Below are positions 1 to 6,260 of a DNA stretch of 7,013 nt, piece after piece (within the stretch, counting starts at the first letter, position 1; the number at the start of each line of letters is the position of its first letter). Below the pieces are notes generated by a model that saw nothing but the letters and a program-made list of their open reading frames with translations, had not been told where the DNA came from and did no database searches. The stretch covers positions 1 to 7,013 of the forward strand of contig CABRZO010000132.1 of assembly GCA_902475455.1 (NCBI GenBank), given 5' to 3'. A program made the position numbers and the translations under genes. Source of the stretch: an uncultured Eubacteriales bacterium (GTDB taxonomy: Bacteria; Bacillota; Clostridia; Oscillospirales; Oscillospiraceae).

Positions 1-14
1 TGCGTACATACGCA
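1..14. repeat. Perfect inverted repeat upstream of smc
   Basis: Bases 1-6 (TGCGTA) and 9-14 (TACGCA) are exact reverse complements around a two-base centre. As RNA this gives a 5-bp stem with a 4-base loop, followed by a T-rich stretch (15-22). It could be the end of a weak terminator for the gene to the left, an operator, or chance. The window edge hides any further context, so no role can be assigned. Confidence 0.4.
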
Positions 15-27
15 TTTCTCTTGATAT

Positions 28-33
28 GAGGTG
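28..33 (+). promoter_or_regulatory. Ribosome binding site deciding the smc start
   Basis: GAGGTG matches the anti-Shine-Dalgarno end of 16S rRNA and lies 6 bases before a TTG at 40. The in-frame GTG at 31 is part of this site and so is unlikely to be the start codon. Initiation at TTG gives MYLKALEIQGFKSF, which is how SMC proteins usually begin; starting at GTG would add three unconserved residues. Confidence 0.75.
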
Positions 34-39
34 CATCCT

Positions 40-3000
40 TTGTATTTAAAAGCCTTAGAAATCCAGGGATTCAAGTCCTTCCCGGATAAGACCGTTCTCA
101 CCTTTGGCGAGGACATCACCGCCATCGTGGGCCCCAACGGCAGCGGAAAATCAAATATTTCTGATGCCATCCGGTGGGTGATGGGGGAGCAGTCCTCCCG
201 GGCGCTCCGGGGCGGCAAAATGGAGGACGTGATCTTCGGCGGCACCCTGAAGCGCAAGCAGATGGGCTATGCCGAGGTCTCCCTGATCTTGGACAACTCC
301 CAGCACATCTTTGACCGGCCCGAGGCAGAGGTCATGGTGACCCGGCGCTATTACCGCTCCGGGGAGAGTGAATACTTTATCAACAAGGCCTCCTGCCGGC
401 TCCGGGACGTGAACGAGCTGTTCATGGACACCGGCCTGGGCCGGGAGGGCTATTCCATCATCGGCCAGGGCAAGGTGGACGCCATCCTGTCGGTAAAGAG
501 CGCCGACCGGCGGGAGATCTCCCGTTACCGCCACCGCAAGGAGGAGGCCGAGCGCAAGCTGGACCACACCGCCGACAACCTGCTGCGGATCTCCGACAAG
601 ATCGAGGAGCTGGAACTCCAGGTGGAGCCCCTGCGGATCCAGTCGGAGAAGGCGAAAAAATACCTGGTCTACCGGGACGAGCTCCGGGGGCTGGAGATCT
701 CCGTGTGGATGGAGCAGCTGGACCGGCTGCGGGAGAGCAGCCGCAAGCTGGTGGTGGACTATGAGACCGCCGTCCGGGACCGGGACCAGGCCGCCCAGGC
801 CCAGCAGGCCCTCTATGAGCGCTCCGAGGCCCTGGGGGCCGAGATGCAGCAGCGGGAGCGGGCGGTGGAAGAGATCCGCTCCCAGTTGGCGGCCCTGGAC
901 GAGGTGGCCGGAGAACTGGAGGCCTCCATCGCCGTTTTGAAAACCGAGATCCGCAACAACCTGGAGAACGCCGACCGGCTCAACCGGGAGATGGACCAGC
1001 AGGGGGACCGGGCCCAGTCGGTGGCTGCCCAGATCGCCGACCGGGAGCAGCGGTTGGCGGAGATCACCCGCCGTCGGGCCGAACTCTCCGGCCAGTTGGC
1101 GGAGCAGGAGCGAAAAGCAGAGCGGGCCCGCCAGTCCGCCGGCCAGGTGGCCGGGGAGCTGGAGGAGCTGCGCCGCCGGGAGGAGCTGCAAAACGCCTCC
1201 GCCGGGGACGCCAGATCGCTGCTGTCCGCACTGGCCGCCGCCCAGCAGGAGCTGCTGGACCGGGACTCCGCCTTGAGTACCTCCATCCAGGAAAATGAGG
1301 GGCGGCTGGCCCAGGCCCAGCAGGACGCCCAGGCCAAGGGCCAGGAGCTGGCCCGGGCCCGGGAGGAGCGGGACGGCGTGGCCAATGTCATTAACGGCTA
1401 CGAGCTGCGCCGCCAGTCCAGGCAGAAAAAGCTGACCGCCGCCAACGACCTGGTGGTCAAGCTCACCATGGAAGAAAACGCCCTGACCAGCCGGATTCAT
1501 ATGCTCTCGGAGATGGAAAAGCTCTACGAGGGCTACTCTAAGGCCGTCAAGTCGGTGATGCAGGCCTATGACCGGGGCCAGCTCTCCGGCATTCGGGGGC
1601 CGGTGGCGGGGCTGCTGAAGGTGCCCGACCAGTACACCGTGGCCATCGAAATCGCCCTGGGGGGCGCAATGCAGAACATTGTGGTGGAGCGGGAGGAAGA
1701 CGGCAAAGCCGCCATCGGCTATCTGAAGCGCCGGGACTCCGGCCGCTGCACCTTCCTGCCCATGGACGCCATCCGGCCCAACTCCATCCAGGAGAACGGC
1801 CTGGAGCGTCAGCGGGGCTTTGTGGGCATCGCCTCGGAGCTGATCCGCTATGATGCCCAGTATAAGAATGTATTCGCCAACCTGCTGGGCCGGGTCATCA
1901 TCGCCGAGGATATGGACAGCGCCATCGCCATCGCCCGGGCCTACCGCCACCGCTACCGCATCGTCACCCTGGACGGCCAGGTGTTGAACGCCGGCGGCTC
2001 CATGACCGGCGGCAGCGTCAGCCGCAGCGCCGGCATTCTGAGCCGGGGCAACGAGCTGGAGCGGCTCCAGGGCCAGATCGGCGGGATCCAGTCCCAGCTC
2101 TCCCAGGCCCGGCATGACGCCACTGAGGCCCAGCGGGAGGAGCAGAAGGCCGCCTACGAGCTGGAGGTGGCCCGGAACCAGAAACACGACCTGGATGCCA
2201 CGGTGCTCCGGCTGGAGGGCGAGGCGGGCCAGTACGATATTTTGCTGGACGGCCTGCGCCGGGGTCTGGCCTCCAGCCGGGAGGAGCGGGCCTCTCTGGC
2301 CCAGCGGCTCCAGAAAACCGAGGCGGACACCGAGGCCGCCCGGGCCCGGATCACCGAGCTGGAGGGGGCTGCCGCCGCCCTCCGGGCCGAGGCGGAGGGC
2401 AAGTCCGCCGGCGAGGCCGCCATCCGGGAAAAGAGCCAGAGCATCACTGAGTCCATCGCCGCCCTGAACCTGGAGCTGGCGGGGCTGGAGGCCGAGGAAG
2501 GCGCCGTAAAGCAGGCCATGGAGGAGCTGCGTCAGCTCCAGACCGGCCTGGCCACAGACCAGGCCCAGCGGGAGCAGCAGATCGCCGCCTGTGACGCCCG
2601 GGATGCGGAGTTGAAGGGCTCTATTCTGGAGAAGGAGACCGCTCTGCAGGCCAAGCGCCAGCAGCGCAGCGGCCGGGAGGCGGAGATCCGTTCCCTCACC
2701 GAGGAGCGGCTCAAGCTGGAGGGGGAGCGTACCCAGGCCGACAAGGAGGCCCGGGCCAAAAACGAGGAACTGCTGGGGCTGGAGCGGGAATGCGCCCGGC
2801 TGGAGCAGAAGAAGACCTCCGCGGAGATGGAGGAGAAGCAGATCCTGGACAAGCTCTGGGACAACTACGAGCTCTCCCACTCCGAGGCTCAGAAGCAGCG
2901 CCAGGAGTTGGAGAACCTGCAAAAGGCCACCCGCCGTATCTCCGAGCTCAAGCGGTCCATCAACGGCCTGGGGCCGGTGAACGTGGGGGCTATTGAGGAG

Positions 3001-3588
3001 TTCCAGCGGGTCAATGAACGCTATACCTACCTGGCGGACCAGCGCAGCGACGTGGAGAAGGCCAAGGCAGAGCTGGAGGGTATCATCACCTCCATCACCG
3101 AGCAGATGAAGGAGATTTTCGCCGAACAGTTCCAGCTGATCTCCCAGTCCTTTGCCCAGACCTTCCAGGAGCTGTTCCGGGGCGGCAAGGCCTCCCTGGA
3201 GCTGGAGGACAAGGAGGACATCCTGAACTGCGGCATCGAGATCAAGGTGCAGCCCCCGGGCAAGAGCCTGAAAATCATCTCTCTGCTCTCCGGCGGCGAG
3301 AAGGCCTTTGTGGCCATCGCCCTGTACTTCGCCATCCTGAAGGTGCGACCCACCCCCTTCGTGGTGATGGACGAGATCGAGGCCGCCCTGGATGATGCCA
3401 ACGTCACCCGGTTTGCCCGGTATATGCGGTCCATGACGGATCACACCCAGTTTATCGTCATCACCCACCGCCGGGGCACCATGGAGGAGGCCGATGTGCT
3501 CTACGGCGTCACCATGCAGGAGCAGGGCGTGTCCCGGATGCTCACCATCAACCTCAACGATGTGGAAAAAGAGCTGCACATCAAATAA
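40..3588 (+). CDS. smc: Chromosome segregation protein SMC (condensin ATPase)
   Basis: SMC is the ATP-driven, DNA-loop-extruding core of bacterial condensin. It acts on the nucleoid as a dimer with ScpA and ScpB. The 1,182-residue product shows the family order: Walker A GPNGSGKS (31-38), a first coiled-coil arm (about 160-510), a hinge (about 518-660, with IALGGAMQNIVV and GGSMTGG), a second arm rich in Glu, Gln, Arg and Ala (about 665-1010), the ABC signature LSGGE (1083-1087) and Walker B VVMDE with catalytic Glu1112. Length is close to B. subtilis SMC (1,186). One key element is missing: after SADRRE (ending at 159) the protein goes straight to ISRYRHRKEEAERK, without the xFEEAAG segment that nearly all SMC proteins carry there. 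The rest of the gene looks intact. The start is the TTG, chosen from its ribosome binding site. ftsY follows 36 bases downstream, a common arrangement in Firmicutes. Confidence 0.96.
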   Translation: MYLKALEIQGFKSFPDKTVLTFGEDITAIVGPNGSGKSNISDAIRWVMGEQSSRALRGGKMEDVIFGGTLKRKQMGYAEVSLILDNSQHIFDRPEAEVMVTRRYYRSGESEYFINKASCRLRDVNELFMDTGLGREGYSIIGQGKVDAILSVKSADRREISRYRHRKEEAERKLDHTADNLLRISDKIEELELQVEPLRIQSEKAKKYLVYRDELRGLEISVWMEQLDRLRESSRKLVVDYETAVRDRDQAAQAQQALYERSEALGAEMQQRERAVEEIRSQLAALDEVAGELEASIAVLKTEIRNNLENADRLNREMDQQGDRAQSVAAQIADREQRLAEITRRRAELSGQLAEQERKAERARQSAGQVAGELEELRRREELQNASAGDARSLLSALAAAQQELLDRDSALSTSIQENEGRLAQAQQDAQAKGQELARAREERDGVANVINGYELRRQSRQKKLTAANDLVVKLTMEENALTSRIHMLSEMEKLYEGYSKAVKSVMQAYDRGQLSGIRGPVAGLLKVPDQYTVAIEIALGGAMQNIVVEREEDGKAAIGYLKRRDSGRCTFLPMDAIRPNSIQENGLERQRGFVGIASELIRYDAQYKNVFANLLGRVIIAEDMDSAIAIARAYRHRYRIVTLDGQVLNAGGSMTGGSVSRSAGILSRGNELERLQGQIGGIQSQLSQARHDATEAQREEQKAAYELEVARNQKHDLDATVLRLEGEAGQYDILLDGLRRGLASSREERASLAQRLQKTEADTEAARARITELEGAAAALRAEAEGKSAGEAAIREKSQSITESIAALNLELAGLEAEEGAVKQAMEELRQLQTGLATDQAQREQQIAACDARDAELKGSILEKETALQAKRQQRSGREAEIRSLTEERLKLEGERTQADKEARAKNEELLGLERECARLEQKKTSAEMEEKQILDKLWDNYELSHSEAQKQRQELENLQKATRRISELKRSINGLGPVNVGAIEEFQRVNERYTYLADQRSDVEKAKAELEGIITSITEQMKEIFAEQFQLISQSFAQTFQELFRGGKASLELEDKEDILNCGIEIKVQPPGKSLKIISLLSGGEKAFVAIALYFAILKVRPTPFVVMDEIEAALDDANVTRFARYMRSMTDHTQFIVITHRRGTMEEADVLYGVTMQEQGVSRMLTINLNDVEKELHIK
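511..524. repeat. 14-bp perfect palindrome inside smc at the missing motif
   Basis: CGGGAGATCTCCCG reads identically on both strands. Its centre (between 517 and 518) lies one base from the codon junction (516/517) where the conserved FEEAAG-type segment of SMC is absent. If the usual codons were restored here, the arms CGGGAG and CTCCCG would flank them as a hairpin stem, so the palindrome may mark a deletion across a hairpin. A chance origin from the codons for Arg-Glu-Ile-Ser-Arg is also possible. Confidence 0.6.
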
Positions 3589-3608
3589 TTCATCCAAATC
3601 CCACAGGT

Positions 3609-3614
3609 AAGGAG
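3609..3614 (+). promoter_or_regulatory. Ribosome binding site of ftsY
   Basis: AAGGAG ends 10 bases before the ATG at 3625, slightly longer than ideal spacing. It supports that ATG, and therefore the unusually short FtsY N-terminus, as the true start. No promoter or terminator is visible in the 36-base smc-ftsY gap, so the two genes are probably cotranscribed. Confidence 0.7.
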
Positions 3615-3624
3615 CGGACAGCGA

Positions 3625-4489
3625 ATGGGTTTTTTCGATAAAATCAAGAAAATTGGTATTTTCAGCGGCTTTTCCAAGCTGGACGATGACTTTTACGACG
3701 AGCTGGAGGAGTCCCTGATTCTGGCGGATATGGGCATGGACACCACCATGAAGGCGGTGGACGAGCTCCGGCAGCGGACCAAAGCCCGCCGCATCAAGGA
3801 TGTGGAGGGGGCCCGGGCCTGCATGAAGGAGATTTTGGCCGAGATGCTGACGGTGGGGGACCTGAGTCTGGACCTCGGCACCCGGCCCTCGGTGGTCCTC
3901 TTCATCGGGGTCAACGGCGTGGGTAAGACCACCACCATCGGCAAGATCGGCCACGATTTGAAGAGCCAGGGCAAAAAAGTCATTTTCGCCGCGGCGGACA
4001 CCTTCCGGGCCGCCGCCGCCGAGCAGCTCACCATCTGGGCCCAGCGCTGCGGGGTGGAGATCATCAAACAGGGGGAGGGCGGATCCCGCCGCCGTGGTGT
4101 TTGACTCCCTGTCCGCCGCCAAGGCCCGGGGGGCCGACGTGGTGCTCATCGACACCGCCGGCCGGCTCCACAACAAGGCCAACCTGATGAACGAGCTGAA
4201 TAAGATCAGCCGGGTCATCGACCGGGAGTGCCCCCAGGCCAGCCGGGAGACCCTGCTGGTGTTGGACGCCACCACCGGCCAGAACGGCCTGATCCAGGCC
4301 AAGCAGTTCAAGGAGAGCGCCGGTATCACCGGCATCGTGCTCACCAAGCTGGACGGCACCGCCAAGGGCGGCATCGCCATCGCCATCGCCCAGGAGCTGG
4401 GGGTGCCGGTGAAATTTGCCGGAGTGGGCGAGGGCATCGACGATCTGAAGCCCTTCGACCCGGTGGCCTTTGCCGATGCGCTGATCTGA
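3625..4489 (+). pseudogene. ftsY: SRP receptor GTPase FtsY, reading frame broken
   Basis: FtsY is the membrane-associated receptor that docks SRP-ribosome complexes at the translocon using paired SRP GTPases. Frame 1 (3625-4104) carries the N domain and the start of the G domain: G1 GVNGVGKT (95-102) and ADTFRAAAAEQL, then it runs into a TGA at 4102. Frame 2 resumes with DPAAVVFDSL at 4082 and carries DTAGR (4151-4165), the SRP-GTPase segment LDATTGQN, TKLDG (from 4343) and the C-terminal GEGIDDLKPFDP. Joined, they cover the whole NG domain. The family consensus QxxG(A/S)DPA implies that two bases (GC) are missing just after 4080; restored, the protein would be 288 residues. The N-terminus is also short: only 17 residues precede KLDDDFYDELEE, against about 46 in B. 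subtilis, so the basic GLxKTR helix is absent. FtsY is essential in most bacteria, so a sequence error is more likely than a dead gene. Identity is certain; the status of the frame is not. Confidence 0.9.
3648..3663. repeat. Short inverted repeat at the shortened FtsY N-terminus
   Basis: GAAAAT (3648-3653) and ATTTTC (3658-3663) are exact reverse complements around a four-base loop, TGGT. They lie where FtsY passes from its FFDKIKK start directly to the GFSKLDDDFY segment, at the place where the family normally has some 20-30 more residues. The arms are AT-rich and short, so coincidence cannot be excluded. Confidence 0.4.
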
Positions 4490-4503
4490 CGGGAGAGACA
4501 ACA

Positions 4504-4535
4504 GGCCGCTTCCCGGCGCCCGCCGGAGAAGGGCC
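4504..4535 (+). other. Strong RNA hairpin between ftsY and rph
   Basis: Transcribed, this stretch folds into a 13-pair stem: 4504-4507 with 4532-4535, 4509-4512 with 4528-4531, and 4513-4517 with 4522-4526. G4508 and A4527 are bulged, and the loop is the four bases 4518-4521. Nearly all pairs are G-C. No U-run follows, so it is not a standard intrinsic terminator. It could slow decay or processing of the upstream or downstream mRNA, or limit read-through. Its 3' arm contains GGAG (4525-4528), which lies 8 bases before an in-frame GTG (4537) and would be hidden when the stem forms. Function is inferred only from the fold. Confidence 0.5.
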
Positions 4536-4581
4536 CGTGAATATTGAAAAACTATGTGGCAGGGAGGATACAGAGAACAAA

Positions 4582-5304
4582 ATGGCTAGATTAGACGGAC
4601 GGGCCAACGACGAACTGCGCCCGGTCATGATTATCCCCAATGTAAACGAGTTTGCCGAGGGCAGCGTGATGATCAAATGTGGCAAGACCCATGTGAATAT
4701 CACCGCCTCGGTGGAGGACCGGGTGCCCCCCCATGTGCCGGAGGGGGAGGGCTGGATCACCGCGGAGTACAATATGCTACCCCGGGCCAACCGCACCCGC
4801 TCCAAGCGGGACATCTCCAAGCTGAAGCTCAACGGCCGCAGCGCCGAGATCCAGCGGCTCATTGGCCGCTCCCTCCGGGCCGCCGTGGATATGAAGAAAC
4901 TGGGGCCCCGGCAGATCACCATTGACTGCGATGTGCTGCAGGGGGACGGAGGCACCCGCACCGCCTCCATCACCGGCGGCTTTGTGGCCCTGGCCCTGGC
5001 CATCAAGAAGCTGATGGACCAGGGGGAGCTCACCGAGAACCCCATCATCCATACCGTGGCCGCCATCTCTGCCGGCATTGTGGACGACGTGCCCATGCTG
5101 GATTTGCAGTATTATGAGGACTCCAATGCCATGGTGGACCTGAACTGCGTCATGACCGGGGAGGGTAACCTCATCGAAATCCAGGGCACCGGCGAAGGCC
5201 GGGCCTTCACCCTCCAGGAGCAGCAGACCCTGGTGGAGCTGTGCGCCCGGGGCATCCGGGAACTGAACGCGGTGCAGCGGGAAATTGTAGGTGATGTGCT
5301 GTGA
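4582..5304 (+). CDS. rph: Ribonuclease PH
   Basis: RNase PH is a hexameric, phosphate-dependent 3'-5' exoribonuclease that trims the 3' ends of tRNA precursors in the cytoplasm, releasing nucleoside diphosphates. The 240-residue product is full length for the family and matches it throughout: DGRxxDELRP (5-14), SVEDRVPP, GWITAEYNMLPRA, EIQRLIGRSLRAAVD, CDVLQGDGGTRTASI with phosphate-binding Arg126, LDLQYYEDSNAMVDLN with the metal-site aspartates Asp180 and Asp186, and VMTGEGNLIEIQGTGEG. The start is ATG 4582; GGGAGG at 4562-4567 precedes it at a rather long 14-base spacing. The frame is open upstream through ftsY, and a GTG at 4537 would add 15 unconserved residues, which I judge less likely. 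Its stop overlaps the rdgB start by four bases (GTGA), indicating translational coupling. Confidence 0.95.
   Translation: MARLDGRANDELRPVMIIPNVNEFAEGSVMIKCGKTHVNITASVEDRVPPHVPEGEGWITAEYNMLPRANRTRSKRDISKLKLNGRSAEIQRLIGRSLRAAVDMKKLGPRQITIDCDVLQGDGGTRTASITGGFVALALAIKKLMDQGELTENPIIHTVAAISAGIVDDVPMLDLQYYEDSNAMVDLNCVMTGEGNLIEIQGTGEGRAFTLQEQQTLVELCARGIRELNAVQREIVGDVL
5289..5295 (+). promoter_or_regulatory. Ribosome binding site for the GTG start of rdgB
   Basis: AGGTGAT, inside the last codons of rph, matches the 3' end of 16S rRNA well and lies 5 bases before the GTG at 5301. This fixes the rdgB start at a non-ATG codon that overlaps the rph stop, so ribosomes finishing rph can restart directly. 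Confidence 0.7.
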
Positions 5305-5915
5305 AAGCGGTACTGGCAAGCCATAATCCGGGCAAACTGAAGGAGATGCAGCTCTGGCTGGCGCCCCTGGGCATCGAAGTGGTACTGGAGAGCGACCTGG
5401 GGCTGGATATTGAGGTGGAGGAGATCGGCCGCACCTTTGAGGAAAACTCCCTGCTGAAGGCGGCCACCGTGGCCCGGGCCACCCGTATGCTGGCCATCGC
5501 CGACGACTCCGGCCTCTGCGTGGACGCCCTGGACGGGGCCCCGGGTATCCACACCGCCCGCTACGGCGGGGAGGGCCTCACCGACCAGGAGCGCTATATG
5601 CTGCTGCTGGAGAATATGAAGGGCCAGATGACCCGGGCGGCCAAGTTCGTCTCGGTGGTCACTTGTGTGTTCCCCAATGCGGACATCGTCTCCGCCCGGG
5701 GGGAGCTCTTCGGGGCCATTGCCTATGCCCCCATGGGGGCGGGAGGCTTCGGCTACGATCCGGTCTTTTTTGTGACCCATATGAAAAAAACTCTGGCCCA
5801 GATGACCATGAAAGAGCGCCAGTCCTGCTCCCACCGGGCGGCGGCCATCCGCAACCTGGCGGTGAAATTGGAGCAGTACAAGGCGGAAAAGAAGGAGGGC
5901 ATTGAATGGAATTGA
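5301..5915 (+). CDS. rdgB: dITP/XTP pyrophosphatase (RdgB/HAM1 family)
   Basis: This enzyme hydrolyses non-canonical purine triphosphates (ITP, dITP, XTP) to the monophosphate plus pyrophosphate, keeping deaminated bases out of DNA and RNA. The 204-residue product has the usual length and all family motifs: the substrate loop SHNPGK (7-12), FEEN (46-49), ADDSGL (67-72) with the likely catalytic Asp69, GAPGIHTARYGGEG (from 79), GGFGYDPVF (148-156) and the base-recognition SHR (177-179). It starts at GTG, overlapping the rph stop, and its end overlaps the yhbY start by 10 bases. An rph-rdgB pair is common in bacteria, and some lineages fuse the two. The last 20 or so residues are Lys/Glu-rich and poorly conserved; part of them encodes the yhbY ribosome binding site. 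Confidence 0.95.
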   Translation: MKAVLASHNPGKLKEMQLWLAPLGIEVVLESDLGLDIEVEEIGRTFEENSLLKAATVARATRMLAIADDSGLCVDALDGAPGIHTARYGGEGLTDQERYMLLLENMKGQMTRAAKFVSVVTCVFPNADIVSARGELFGAIAYAPMGAGGFGYDPVFFVTHMKKTLAQMTMKERQSCSHRAAAIRNLAVKLEQYKAEKKEGIEWN

Positions 5916-6214
5916 CCAGCAAGCAGCGTGCCCAGCTGAGAAGCCTGGCCAACGGTATTGATACCATTGTAATTGTAGGAAAGGACGGCCTGGGGGAAAA
6001 CCTGATCGCCCAGGTCAACGACGCCCTGGAATCCCGGGAGCTGGTGAAGGGCCGGGTGCTGGAGAGCTGTGAGCTCACCCCCCGGGAGGTCTGTGACCAG
6101 CTGTCCAAGCTGACCCGCAGCGAGCCGGTGCAGGTCATCGGCAGCAAGTTTGTGCTGTATCGGCAGTCCCACCGCAAGGACAAAAAGGACAAGATCGTTC
6201 TGGTGAAGAAGTGA
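5906..6214 (+). CDS. yhbY: YhbY-family CRM-domain RNA-binding protein
   Basis: This is a small, 102-residue, single-CRM-domain protein. Relatives bind the pre-50S ribosomal subunit and RNA through a KH-like fold and are linked to ribosome assembly. Visible family marks are the N-terminal LTSKQRAQLRSLAN, the loop IVGKDGLGENLI (the GxxG-type RNA-contacting turn), the helix QVNDALESRELVKGRVL, and VQVIGSKFVLYR near the end. The C-terminus is a basic tail (HRKDKKDKIVLVKK). The start is well supported by AAGGAGG at 5892-5898, 7 bases before the ATG, the strongest ribosome binding site in the window. It overlaps rdgB by 10 bases in another frame and is followed by nadD after 46 bases, the common yhbY-nadD-yqeK order of Firmicutes. 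The exact role in this organism is inferred from the family. Confidence 0.93.
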   Translation: MELTSKQRAQLRSLANGIDTIVIVGKDGLGENLIAQVNDALESRELVKGRVLESCELTPREVCDQLSKLTRSEPVQVIGSKFVLYRQSHRKDKKDKIVLVKK

Positions 6215-6218
6215 GCCG

Positions 6219-6237
6219 GTCCGGGTTTGAACCGGAC
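6219..6237 (+). other. Small hairpin between yhbY and nadD
   Basis: GTCCGG (6219-6224) pairs perfectly with CCGGAC (6232-6237) around a seven-base loop. A competing pairing of CCGGT (6216-6220) with ACCGG (6231-6235) is possible. The bases after it (AATATGACAG) have no U-run, so it is unlikely to terminate transcription. It begins right after the yhbY stop and ends 12 bases before the nadD ribosome binding site, so it may separate or stabilise the two messages. Confidence 0.4.
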
Positions 6238-6260
6238 AATATGACAGCTGGGAGGTTGCT

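Noticed and set aside
780..1380. Recurrent GCCCAGGCCCAGCAGG-like repeats in smc
   Set aside because: They encode Ala/Gln-rich heptads of the coiled-coil arm and are explained by biased codon use, not by a DNA repeat element.
4069..4104. Programmed frameshifting in ftsY
   Set aside because: There is no slippery heptamer and no slow codon or stop at the shift point. A simple +1 slip would omit a conserved glycine, and no such regulation is known for FtsY. A two-base deletion fits better.
151..4437. A 1,428-codon open frame on the - strand opposite smc and ftsY
   Set aside because: Its codons are exact reverse complements of the smc codons, so it stays open simply because the sense genes avoid TTA, CTA and TCA. 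It ends at base 151, where smc uses TCA. The predicted protein is a low-complexity Leu/Gly/Gln-rich product with no recognisable domain.
4094..4489. A separate gene starting at GTG 4094
   Set aside because: It is the C-terminal half of the FtsY G domain, has no ribosome binding site, and lacks the P-loop needed for GTPase function.
4228..4581. An upstream extension of RNase PH through ftsY
   Set aside because: The frame is open, but the translated residues are Pro/Gly/Arg/His-rich and unrelated to RNase PH, whose conserved N-terminus begins at ATG 4582.
6215..6240. A tRNA T-arm or intrinsic terminator
   Set aside because: The GGTTTGAACC core resembles a tRNA T-arm, but no acceptor, D or anticodon stems surround it. 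The hairpin is not followed by a U-run, so it is not a standard terminator either.
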